From: Myxococcota bacterium | Lineage (GTDB): Bacteria; Myxococcota_A; UBA796 | DNA: 64,000 bases | Direction of reading: 5' to 3' | NCBI GenBank assembly: GCA_029251165.1 | Contig: JAQXDW010000142.1 | Coordinates: forward strand, 62,001-126,000 | Part shown: positions 8,568 to 17,051 of the stretch, piece after piece | Layout of the letters: each line of letters starts with the position of its first letter | Numbering within the stretch: position 1 is the first letter of the stretch | Made by a program: the position numbers and the translations under genes | Notes under the pieces: model-generated | What the model saw: the letters and a program-made list of their open reading frames with translations, nothing else | Told to the model about the DNA's origin: nothing | Databases searched by the model: none

Positions 8568-11500
8568 ATGGGCCTGATCGACTCTGAAAAATTCAAGCCT
8601 GTCCTGTTTGTCGGACTGGGCGGCAACGGCGGCAAGATCGTCAACCAGCTCGCCGGCCGACTGCGGCGTCACCCGAACTGGGACCACATCAATGACCTGA
8701 CGCACTTCATGGTCATCGACACCAACAAGGACGATCTGGACAAGCACCGGGACGTGCCGCCCGACTGCCGGTTCCTGATCTCCTCGTTTGACAACGCCTC
8801 CTACATCAAGCGCAAGCGCGGAGAGGCTCAGTTCCCCCCAGACCCGATGGTCACCCAGTGGGTGCCGCCCAAGGAGGTCTACGGATTCCGCTCGACCCAG
8901 GGCGCGGGTGCGGGACAGATCCGGATGGAGAGTCGCCTGCGGCTCTACTACAACCTGGAGAATGATCGGGCGCGCATCCGCCAGAAGATCCGCAACCTGC
9001 TGCAGACCTGCACCAGCCGCGAGAACCCCTGGCGGGACAACGAGGACAAGGTCGTCCGGGTCATCCTCTACGGCTCTGTCGCGGGTGGAACAGGCTCGGG
9101 CAGCTTCCTGCCGGTCGCCTACCTGATGCGCCAGATGATCCGAGATGCCGGCTGGGGCCGACCCAGCATCACCGCGATCATGTCGCTGCCGACGACCTTC
9201 ATCAACAAGGTCAAGCCCGAGCTTCAGGACGACATCAAGGCCAACGGCTACGCCGCGCTCAAGGAGGTCGAGCACCTCACCCGGCAGCTCGGCGGCTACG
9301 TCGGCGGAACCGATCGCATTCGATTCCACTTCGACCCCGGCACGACCAACGAGGACCGCAAGTACATCGATCAGCGGCCCTTCGACATCGCCTACCTCAT
9401 CGACCAGCCCGCTGACATGTCGATCGAGAAGTACGAGCACGCCGTCGCCGATGCCTCCTACCTCCAGATCTTCTCGCCGCTGCTCGGCGCGCAGAAGGGC
9501 GAGTACGACAACTACGAGAAGCGCCAGAAGCAGCTCGCCAGCGGTCACTTCTCCACCCACTACGGCAGCTTCGGCGTCGCGCTGCTTCAGCTTCCGCGCA
9601 ACGACCTGATTCGATACTCCTCCCTGCGCTACATCGCGCGCGCGTTCCGGGAGTACCTCTGCTTTGGCGGTGATGACCCCCAATTCCGGGTGCCCTATGG
9701 CTCTCCGGCATTTGAGCGCCTCGCCCCTGACGAGAAGAACAAGATCATCGATCAGAAGTTCGTCGAGTACGTCGCCTATCGCGCCGAGCAAGAGCGCAAG
9801 AACGACGAGCGCGGTGTGTTCACGGCGATCTACGAGCAGCAGGGCAAGGGCGAGAAGCTGCTGACCGAGGCGTTCCAAGAGCTGCTGTTTGAGAAGTTCG
9901 GCAAGCTCGACGAGCTGATGGAGATCCCGGAGTTCAAGATCCAGGAGATCTCCGAGGGCAACCCGTCCATCTCCCGCCAGCTCAACGAGCTGCGTCGGAC
10001 CTACGGCATCTCTCGATCTCGGGTCATGACCGAGCACCTCTCCGCGCTCAAGGCGGAGCTGAAGAACGGCACCTTCCTCGAGGGCTTCTTCAAGCGCTAC
10101 GACGTCAACCCGATCGCACAGCGGTTGTTCCTCATCCGCCTGCTGGCCGGTGGGTTCATCTCCCCGTTCATCGATCCCGAAGAGGGTGAGTTCCTCAAGG
10201 CAGAGGCGGCCCGAATGGACCTCGACTCCGCCGATGTCCAAGACCGCGCGGCTCGGATCAACTCCGGACTCACCGCATCCGTAGATCGGGGATTCTTCTC
10301 CAGCATCATGGATCGGGACAACAAAGAGTTCACCTCTGCAAAGCGTCGGGCGATCCGGTTCCTCAACGAGCTGGGCGACGATCAGCGAGAGGGCCTCCAG
10401 CGCGACTTCTGGCGCTCGTTCCAGGAAGAGCTGCGCCTGATGTGTGAGCAGATGATGGGCGCCTTCCGGATGGTTGCAGAGATCGCAGACTCTCGGGCGA
10501 GAGAGGCCGAGTCAGCCACCGAGTCCTTCCGCCGCGACCCCTCCGCCTACCCCGACTCCGACATCGCTCAGTACTACCTCGACTCCGAGGTCCTCCGGGA
10601 CGACCGACGACGAGAGCGTCTCTGGCACATCTTCTTCCTGCACAACCTCAACAAGAGCGGGTTCTTCAAGACCGAGGACATCTTTCCCCTGGTCACCGAG
10701 GCCTTCCTTCCCAAGCGCGACCCGGACGGTCAGATCCGCACCCGGGATGCCTCTGAGATCGTCGCAGACGTCAAGAAGGGCCTCGAGGGGAAGTCAAAGG
10801 CGATCTACGCCCGAGCGCTGAGCGAAGAGGGCATGGATCTCGACATGAACAAGGCCCTCGACCTCGAGCAGCGCTACATCGCCCTGCTCGACCAGGGTGC
10901 CAGCATCGAGGACCTCTACAAGACCGGCAAGCTCGACGATGCGGTCCGTGCCATCCCCGACGCCAAGGCCCGCAGCGGAGTGGAGGACAAGCTCAAGCGC
11001 CTGCACGACGAGTGCGTGCTGCTCGCGCACATCGACCAGCTCCAGCGAGACGACCCGACCGTCACCGAGGCCAACGTCCTCTACACCGGGCTCGCGCCGC
11101 GCTACAACACAGACGAAGAGAACTCCATCGGTCAGATCCTCCGGGGCGTGGTCAGCGGGATGAACTTCGTCTCCGACTGGAACGAGCCCGATGCCATCGT
11201 CATGTACCGGGCGATCCTCGGTGTGCCGGTGTACTTCTTCGCCAACGTCGAGCGAGAGCTGGAGAGCGCCTACAAGAAGGTCATCTCCGATCCCCGCCGG
11301 GGCTACCCGCTGCACATCGAGCACAGCTGGGACGGCGCGGACGGCCTGCCCAACCTCAACCCCGTCGAGATGCGGCGCGCGATGGAGAAGAAGGCTGCCG
11401 CGGATGCCGCCCGCAAGGAGCGCCAGGGCCGAGAGTCCCAGATTGAGTCGTTCTCGCTTGCCAACATCATGGGCACCATCGTGGCGGGTGAGACCGGGTT

Positions 11501-11825
11501 CTCTTGGAGCTATGAGGGCATGACCCAGCAGCTGGCCGACAAGCGCTCGGCGTCGTTCGATGCCTTCTTCGCAATGGATCCAGACCTGCGCGAGGAGCTG
11601 GTGAGCACCGCGGTGAAGGGCTACCGCAACCGCGCCCTGGAGAAGCGTCCGCGGGATCAGCTCATCGAGGAGATCCAGGCCTACCTCAAGCGGCTGAAGA
11701 AGGAGATGTTCCGCGCGGCGGCGAACTACGAGGAGACCGAGCAGCGCTTCATCAAGGAGGAGCGCGCTGTGGTCGAGTCCCTGATCGCACGCCTGGACGC
11801 TGGCGATGCCTCTGTGAGCGGCTGA
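8568..11825 (+). CDS. Large tubulin-like (Tubulin_2/FtsZ-like) GTPase
   Basis: 1085 residues. Start ATG 8568 is chosen because GGAG lies 6 nt upstream and the conserved fold begins soon after. Residues about 12-24 (VLFVGLGGNGGKI) form the glycine-rich first loop of the tubulin/FtsZ nucleotide fold, FRSTQGAGAGQ near 110 resembles the T3 region, and GSVAGGTGSGSF near residues 168-179 is the tubulin signature that binds GTP phosphates. The rest is long, charged and alpha-helical, with no membrane segment. By analogy it binds GTP and may polymerise in the cytoplasm. The next gene starts one base after its stop, and a vWA membrane protein lies upstream. Confidence 0.85.
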   Translation: MGLIDSEKFKPVLFVGLGGNGGKIVNQLAGRLRRHPNWDHINDLTHFMVIDTNKDDLDKHRDVPPDCRFLISSFDNASYIKRKRGEAQFPPDPMVTQWVPPKEVYGFRSTQGAGAGQIRMESRLRLYYNLENDRARIRQKIRNLLQTCTSRENPWRDNEDKVVRVILYGSVAGGTGSGSFLPVAYLMRQMIRDAGWGRPSITAIMSLPTTFINKVKPELQDDIKANGYAALKEVEHLTRQLGGYVGGTDRIRFHFDPGTTNEDRKYIDQRPFDIAYLIDQPADMSIEKYEHAVADASYLQIFSPLLGAQKGEYDNYEKRQKQLASGHFSTHYGSFGVALLQLPRNDLIRYSSLRYIARAFREYLCFGGDDPQFRVPYGSPAFERLAPDEKNKIIDQKFVEYVAYRAEQERKNDERGVFTAIYEQQGKGEKLLTEAFQELLFEKFGKLDELMEIPEFKIQEISEGNPSISRQLNELRRTYGISRSRVMTEHLSALKAELKNGTFLEGFFKRYDVNPIAQRLFLIRLLAGGFISPFIDPEEGEFLKAEAARMDLDSADVQDRAARINSGLTASVDRGFFSSIMDRDNKEFTSAKRRAIRFLNELGDDQREGLQRDFWRSFQEELRLMCEQMMGAFRMVAEIADSRAREAESATESFRRDPSAYPDSDIAQYYLDSEVLRDDRRRERLWHIFFLHNLNKSGFFKTEDIFPLVTEAFLPKRDPDGQIRTRDASEIVADVKKGLEGKSKAIYARALSEEGMDLDMNKALDLEQRYIALLDQGASIEDLYKTGKLDDAVRAIPDAKARSGVEDKLKRLHDECVLLAHIDQLQRDDPTVTEANVLYTGLAPRYNTDEENSIGQILRGVVSGMNFVSDWNEPDAIVMYRAILGVPVYFFANVERELESAYKKVISDPRRGYPLHIEHSWDGADGLPNLNPVEMRRAMEKKAAADAARKERQGRESQIESFSLANIMGTIVAGETGFSWSYEGMTQQLADKRSASFDAFFAMDPDLREELVSTAVKGYRNRALEKRPRDQLIEEIQAYLKRLKKEMFRAAANYEETEQRFIKEERAVVESLIARLDAGDASVSG

Positions 11826-11826
11826 A

Positions 11827-14130
11827 GTGGGCGTACAGTATCCGACCGTCGCCATCGGCCTCGGGCCGTTCGGCGGCAAGGTCGTTGATCGGCTGACGGA
11901 CTCCCTGGACTCCGAGGAGCCGCTGCTTGCAGTGGTGCGCTGCGAGCCCAGCCAGCTCCACGGTCCGCTCTCCTCGGCCCTTCATCCGCTGTTAGAGGCC
12001 GGCCGAACCCGCGACAACCTCGCGGAGCCTCGGCTGGATCTGATGGCGTTCGCGCTGGGCATGCACGGCGACGACGACGCCCTGGTGCGGGCCTGCGAGC
12101 AGGCGGCCCAGGTCGTCGGCCAGAGCTACGGCGCGCTGTTTCCCCCCAACAAGCCGCCCGAGCAGCGCACCGCGGGTCTCCAGCTGGTGGTCATCGTGCC
12201 GCCGATGACCAGCGCCGCAGCAGCCCCCCTCCAGCGCCGCCTGGCAGCCCTGGAGAAGTGGGCCAGCAGCAGCCCTCCCTACCCGCTGCTCACTCGGATC
12301 TGGCTGCTGTCCACGCACACGCGCTCCGGCACCCTCTCCGCCAACGACGCCATCTCCAGCGCCTCGGCGTTCGGCATCGCGCTCATGGGCTCAGGACAGC
12401 GCACAGAGGACTGGATCACCGCTCGCATGAGCCACCACAGCGACGGCGAGGGGCTGTTCTCGTTCTTCTCTGCAGCGAGCCTCGATCTGCCCAAGGCCCG
12501 ACTGCGGCAGTACAGCACCGAGCGGGTCATCCATGACGGCATGGCTGCGCTGGTGACCCGAGTGGAGGAAGAGGTCGATCCGGGTGTGGCTCTCTCTGCA
12601 GTCAGCGCGCTCCGGCACGACGAGTGGCTGGCCCCGTTCATCGACGGCGAGCCCGCTCGGCGCTGCCGGCAGCTCGCCGCAAACCTCTCCGGCGCGACCG
12701 CCGCTCTGCCGTCGCGCATCAAGGTCGGACCGTTCGATGAGGCCGAGGACATCCGCCAGAAGTACGCCATCCTGTTCCGGCCCGCGACCCAGGTCCGCCC
12801 GCCGACCCACGCCGACATCTCGGCACTCGATGAGATGATCGTCGCCCTCGACCGCGCCGAGTCGACCGCATTTCAGAAGATCCGCGGCGGGCTCAGCCAG
12901 CTGTACGCCGCCACCCTCGGCCCGAAGACCGGCCTGCGTGAGCTGCCGATGGTCGAGGCGGGAATGCGACGGGTGCTGGCCTCGCTCCAAGACGAAGATG
13001 CCCGAGAGGCCACCCTCAACGATGCCGGACCCGGTGATGCCGATCCGCTGCGCGCTGAGCTGGAGGCGGCCCTGGAGATCCTGCCCTCTGCCGGGATGCT
13101 GTGGGCGGTGGCTGGCACCGTCGGAATCGCCTCGAGTGCGGTGCTGATGCTTGCTGCAATGGGCATCACCACTGAGCTGGACATGGACGTCGCGTACCAC
13201 GAGTCGGTGGTCAACCGCGCGCGGCTGGCGGCGTGGCTGGTGCCGCTGTTCCTCGGATCTCTGATCAGCTACGGCTTCGCGCGGTGGACCGGAGCCCGGA
13301 GCCGCGCGGCGGTCATGGGCGTGCTCAAGAAGCGCCGGGATGCCATCAACGACCTGTGGCGTGCTGGCGGTGGTGGACAGCCAGGACGGCAGGCTGAGGC
13401 CCAGCTGCGGCAGCGGCGTCTCCGCGTTCGGCGCGGAGCGATCCGAACCATGGAGCGTGCCCTGGAGCACCTCCAGGCCGTCCGTCGAGCCCTGCTGGAG
13501 GCCCGAGACGGCGCACACCGTCGACTCTCCGAGCTGTGCTCTCACCCCCAGCCCGATCCCTCTCTCGATGATCTCACCGACCTCCTCGGCTCCCCCCGTC
13601 CGCTGCATGCCCCCCTCGTCAGTCCACAGGTTGCGAACTGGTGGGTGCGGTCCTGCCGAGAGATCGCAGATCTCGACGTCTGGGCCAACCGCCTGCTGGA
13701 GGGCGCCTGGCCCCCCGACGGACTCGCCGCAGATCTGCCCTGTGCCGACCCGGAGGTGCTCTACACGCTGGGCCGCAAGCAGACCATGCCCCTCGTGGAG
13801 CGCAACCTGTTCGGAGATCCGCAAGGTGCCGATGCCGCTGCGGTGATGGTCTCCGAATTTACGGAGCGGGCGTCGCGGGCGCTGGCGCGGCCCTGTGAGC
13901 CTGTGGATGAGCAGGGAGATCTGGTCCGAGGCGTGCGGCCTGGGGATCTGGAGATCTTCGTGGTCGCACCGCTTGAGGCCCGCAGCGTGCTGAAGAGCAT
14001 CTTCGACGATGCCCCGATCACGATCCGTGACCAGTGGACGACGGCGCGCGCCGAGCGGGTCATCTTCATTCGGACCTGGGAGGGATACACGTTCGCAGAC
14101 ATCGGGCGTGCGGTCGGGTTTGAGGTCTGA
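11827..14130 (+). CDS. Membrane-anchored tubulin-like paralogue lacking the GTP signature
   Basis: 767 residues from GTG 11827, one base after the previous stop. The N-terminus (VAIGLGPFGGKVVDRL) matches the first glycine-rich loop of the upstream tubulin-like protein. Where that protein has GGTGSG, this one has VIVPPMTSAAAAPLQ, so the phosphate-binding signature is missing. Two hydrophobic helices at about residues 424-448 and 467-488 are separated by a short polar loop, and a basic coiled region follows (about 490-575). I infer a pseudo-tubulin that anchors or regulates the active partner at the membrane. Confidence 0.75.
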   Translation: MGVQYPTVAIGLGPFGGKVVDRLTDSLDSEEPLLAVVRCEPSQLHGPLSSALHPLLEAGRTRDNLAEPRLDLMAFALGMHGDDDALVRACEQAAQVVGQSYGALFPPNKPPEQRTAGLQLVVIVPPMTSAAAAPLQRRLAALEKWASSSPPYPLLTRIWLLSTHTRSGTLSANDAISSASAFGIALMGSGQRTEDWITARMSHHSDGEGLFSFFSAASLDLPKARLRQYSTERVIHDGMAALVTRVEEEVDPGVALSAVSALRHDEWLAPFIDGEPARRCRQLAANLSGATAALPSRIKVGPFDEAEDIRQKYAILFRPATQVRPPTHADISALDEMIVALDRAESTAFQKIRGGLSQLYAATLGPKTGLRELPMVEAGMRRVLASLQDEDAREATLNDAGPGDADPLRAELEAALEILPSAGMLWAVAGTVGIASSAVLMLAAMGITTELDMDVAYHESVVNRARLAAWLVPLFLGSLISYGFARWTGARSRAAVMGVLKKRRDAINDLWRAGGGGQPGRQAEAQLRQRRLRVRRGAIRTMERALEHLQAVRRALLEARDGAHRRLSELCSHPQPDPSLDDLTDLLGSPRPLHAPLVSPQVANWWVRSCREIADLDVWANRLLEGAWPPDGLAADLPCADPEVLYTLGRKQTMPLVERNLFGDPQGADAAAVMVSEFTERASRALARPCEPVDEQGDLVRGVRPGDLEIFVVAPLEARSVLKSIFDDAPITIRDQWTTARAERVIFIRTWEGYTFADIGRAVGFEV

Positions 14131-14274
14131 CGTCCCGGGCCACACCGGCATCCGCGGACGCGGTCTATCGAGCGAATACACGGCGGCCCCGAGGCGGGGC
14201 TCAGCCAGCCATGCCCGAGGCCCCGAGTGTGCCCGCCGTCGTGCAGCCGTCGGGAGAAGTCCAGACCGCCCCGC
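14131..14274. other. Convergent intergenic region with GC hairpin
   Basis: No gene is seen between the two converging stops. A GCCCCGAGGCGGGGC hairpin near 14190-14206 could halt transcription from either side, although it has no T-tract. Evidence is weak. Confidence 0.3.
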
Positions 14275-15981
14275 TCACTTCGCGACCAGCTCCGCGTAGG
14301 CCTCGCAGGGCAGCGGGAAGGTGCGCAGCGCCTCAAAGTGCTCAGGGAGCTGCTGGGGCTCGATGGGATGCTCTGCGTAGCTTGTGAGGGCCTTCTCCAG
14401 CACCCGATCCGCCTCCGCGATGTACTCCGTCAGGGCCCAGACCGGCTCAGTGGCCTGCCGGGAGCGGAACTCCATGTAGCCGCCGCGGTAGGTGACGTAC
14501 CGCAGGCGCATCGGAGCCTCAGACTTCCAGTCCCGGTGACGCCACATCCCGCTCTGCGCGCAGAACTGGTAGTGCGGCAGCAGCTTCCAGCCGTTGTCCG
14601 CGATCCACAGCACCGCCTTGAGCAGGTAGTCGAACACCTCCTCGCGGATGAAGTAGTTGAAGTTCATCCGCACCCAGCCGGGCCGGATCCCCACACAGCC
14701 ACGGACGATCTCTTCCTCCAGGGCGCTGGAGAGACTGGGATCGATGCCGAGGAGGCGGTGCCCGTATGGTCCCGCACAGGAGCAGCCGCTGCGGGCCTGG
14801 ATGCCGAACAGGTCGTTGAGCAGGGCGACGACGAAGGTGTGGTGAAGGTACCGATCGCGGTGGCGGATCTGAAAGGAGACGATGGAGAGCCGCCAGGCAT
14901 CCTGGTTGCCGAGGATGTGGATCCCCTCGTGGGCATCCCAGGTGTCGATGGCCCGACGGATGAAGTCGCCCTCGTGCGTGCGGATGACGTCCTCACCGAC
15001 CGCCGCCTTGAGCTGAAACACCAGCCCGGCCCGGATCGATCCGATGATGTCCGGAGTGCCGCCCTCTTCACGGCGCACGATGTCCTGGACGTAGCGGTGG
15101 CCCCAGGCGGTCACGAAGCTGACCGTTCCGCCACCCGGCTGAGAGGGCACACGGTTCTTGAACAGGTGCTTCTTGGCGATGAGCAGTCCCGGAGTGCCGG
15201 GGCCGCCGATGAACTTGTGGGGGGAGAGGAAGATCGCGTCCTTGTAGATGAGGTGACCGTCGGGAGCATCGTCGGTCATGTTCATCTCGATCTCGACATA
15301 CGGACCAGCGGCGGCAAAGTCCCAGAACGACAGCGCATCATGGCGGTGCAGCAGCGAGGATATCTCTCGGGTGTTGCTGCCGATGCCGGTGACGTTGGAG
15401 GCTGCTGAGAAGCTGCCGATGCGCATCGGTCGGTCCGCGTACTCGAGCAGCTTCTGCTCCAGCAGCACCAGGTCGATGCGGCCGTTGCAGTCCTCGTCGA
15501 TGACCACGACATCCGCGATGGATTCCCGCCAGGGCAGCTCGTTGCTGTGGTGCTCGTAGGGGCCGATGAACACGACCGGTCGGTCTGTGGCGGGGATGTG
15601 CGAGGAGAGGTTGTGGTCCGCGTCGAGGTCAGCGGGGATGCGGATGTTGAGGACATCGAGCAGCTTGTTGATCGCCCCGGTTGCGCCAGAGCCACAGAAG
15701 ATCACCACGTCGTCATCCGAGCAGCCGACCGCCTCGCGGATCAGCTCGCGGGCATCTTCCCGAAAGCGGGTGGTCTGAAGCCCGGTGCCTGAGGTCTCGG
15801 TGTGGGTGTTGGCATACAGCGGCATGACCTGGGTGGTGATGAAGTCCTCGATAAACTTCAGCGATCGCCCAGAGGCGGTGTAGTCGGCATAGGTGACCCG
15901 ACGAAGCCCGTAGGGTCCCTCGATTGCCTGGTCATCACCGATGATGTTGCTGCGGATGGTCTCGATCAGCTGGCTGGACAT
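14275..15981 (-). CDS. SufS-like class V PLP-dependent aminotransferase
   Basis: 568 residues, longer than the usual 400-residue cysteine desulfurase because of a C-terminal extension. The N-terminus has TYADYTASGRSLKFIE and ANTHTETSGTG, typical of this group. FLSPHKFIGGPGTPG contains the Lys expected to bind pyridoxal phosphate. RSGCSCAGPYGH corresponds to the catalytic-cysteine loop of SufS-type desulfurases but has two cysteines. It may be a cysteine desulfurase or lyase, though no Fe-S assembly partners are adjacent. GAGGGAG lies a few bases before the ATG, and a TACGCT hexamer further upstream may be its -10 element. Confidence 0.85.
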   Translation of the reverse strand: MSSQLIETIRSNIIGDDQAIEGPYGLRRVTYADYTASGRSLKFIEDFITTQVMPLYANTHTETSGTGLQTTRFREDARELIREAVGCSDDDVVIFCGSGATGAINKLLDVLNIRIPADLDADHNLSSHIPATDRPVVFIGPYEHHSNELPWRESIADVVVIDEDCNGRIDLVLLEQKLLEYADRPMRIGSFSAASNVTGIGSNTREISSLLHRHDALSFWDFAAAGPYVEIEMNMTDDAPDGHLIYKDAIFLSPHKFIGGPGTPGLLIAKKHLFKNRVPSQPGGGTVSFVTAWGHRYVQDIVRREEGGTPDIIGSIRAGLVFQLKAAVGEDVIRTHEGDFIRRAIDTWDAHEGIHILGNQDAWRLSIVSFQIRHRDRYLHHTFVVALLNDLFGIQARSGCSCAGPYGHRLLGIDPSLSSALEEEIVRGCVGIRPGWVRMNFNYFIREEVFDYLLKAVLWIADNGWKLLPHYQFCAQSGMWRHRDWKSEAPMRLRYVTYRGGYMEFRSRQATEPVWALTEYIAEADRVLEKALTSYAEHPIEPQQLPEHFEALRTFPLPCEAYAELVAK

Positions 15982-16025
15982 GGTGGCTCCCTCACGCGTG
16001 AGCGTATCCGCTCAGCCCACCGCGA

Positions 16026-16637
16026 TCACTCCGCCTGCTTCTTCACCCACTCGGTCGCCTGCTTAATTCCCTGATCGGTCAGGTAGCTACGGACAAAGCC
16101 CGGCACCCACGAATCCACACCGACGTCCACCGAGTACTCCACCCGGGTCTGGCCATCTGCGATGGGCTCCAGGCGCCACATGCCGACCGAGTCGTCGAGG
16201 TCCGAGTGTCGGGAGTAGTCCAGCCGCCAGGTGACCCAGTTGTCGCCCTGGGTGTGGTCGATGTAGTACTGGATCTCCATGCCCATCTTGGAGACCACGA
16301 ACTCGACGTAGTGGTGGTTCCCAGAGACCTTGTACTCGCTGCAGCGGTCCACGCCGTCGATCCAGCCGGGGTAAGCGGCATAGTTGTTGATGGTCGACCA
16401 GACCTTCTCGACCGGCGCATTCACCAGGAACACCGCCACGCCGCGGCCCTGGTTGCCGCTGTCGGTCTGGGTGTAGACCGGCTTGCCAGACATCATGGTC
16501 GCTTCCTGGGCAGCGGAGAGCTGTACGGCGGTCGGCGGGTTGGGGTATGCCGCGATCGAGCCCTGGTGAGGATGGGGGCTGTTGGGATCAGCGGCCTGAG
16601 CGACCAGGCCAGACAAGATGAGGAAAGCAGCACACAT
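16026..16637 (-). CDS. Secreted SRPBCC/START-like lipid-binding domain protein
   Basis: 203 residues from ATG 16637, which has GGAGG at good spacing; an upstream in-frame start would prefix an implausible leader. Residues 1-15 (MCAAFLILSGLVAQA) are a signal peptide. The mature part has the SRPBCC pattern: VAVFLVNAPVEKVWSTINNY, a central WVTWRLDY strand, and the closing amphipathic helix DQGIKQATEWVKKQAE. Such helix-grip folds bind hydrophobic ligands, here probably in the periplasm. The ligand is unknown. Confidence 0.82.
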   Translation of the reverse strand: MCAAFLILSGLVAQAADPNSPHPHQGSIAAYPNPPTAVQLSAAQEATMMSGKPVYTQTDSGNQGRGVAVFLVNAPVEKVWSTINNYAAYPGWIDGVDRCSEYKVSGNHHYVEFVVSKMGMEIQYYIDHTQGDNWVTWRLDYSRHSDLDDSVGMWRLEPIADGQTRVEYSVDVGVDSWVPGFVRSYLTDQGIKQATEWVKKQAE

Positions 16638-17051
16638 TGGGGACCTCCAGGACGACAGCAAACACCGGTTAGCCCGTCCGCCGTCCCATGCTCCACGCCA
16701 TCGCAGCCCATGTCACGTACTTGTTTATTTCACCGCCGAACGAGCCCTCCGAAGCGACTGCTTCAAGCAGATCCCGCAGAGCGACGGAAGCGCGTCCCTC
16801 TTCGAGCGGCTCACCGATCCGCTGGAGAGGACAGCGCGCTCCACCACCGCTGAGGCAGCGCCTCACCACAGCGCCCAACGCTCTCGGTGACGTGAGCCAA
16901 GAGATGGTGCCGGAGCAAGACGCGGCCTCAGCGCGTCCAGCGATGCTCCCAGCTGCACCGAGGCTGGTTGTGATGGCCCCGAAAGCATGGATAATCACGG
17001 CAGCATCGCGGCACCGGTCGCTGCGCTATGGTCTCGTACAGGAGCCCTGCT
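16638..17051. other. Intergenic region between divergent genes
   Basis: About 410 bases between the SRPBCC gene and the pseudo-helicase gene. It contains a possible 109-residue minus-strand gene (16669-16998). Towards the right end TATGGT at 17026-17031 could be the -10 for the pseudo-helicase, followed by a 20-nt leader with GGAG at 17041-17044. Confidence 0.5.
16669..16998 (-). CDS. Possible small protein of 109 residues
   Basis: The ORF starts at GTG 16998 and ends in TAA, 31 bases upstream of the SRPBCC gene on the same strand. Codon choice resembles neighbouring genes and the C-terminus (GGEINKYVTWAAMAW) reads like real protein. The N-terminal part (AITTSLGAAGSIAGRAEAA) could be a weak signal or membrane segment. 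No convincing ribosome-binding site or promoter precedes it and no family is recognised, so it could be spurious. Confidence 0.3.
   Translation of the reverse strand: MIIHAFGAITTSLGAAGSIAGRAEAASCSGTISWLTSPRALGAVVRRCLSGGGARCPLQRIGEPLEEGRASVALRDLLEAVASEGSFGGEINKYVTWAAMAWSMGRRTG

Noticed and set aside
8301..10241. Minus-strand ORF of 646 codons opposite the tubulin-like gene
   Set aside because: Antisense to clear tubulin-like coding sequence, with composition typical of a shadow frame.
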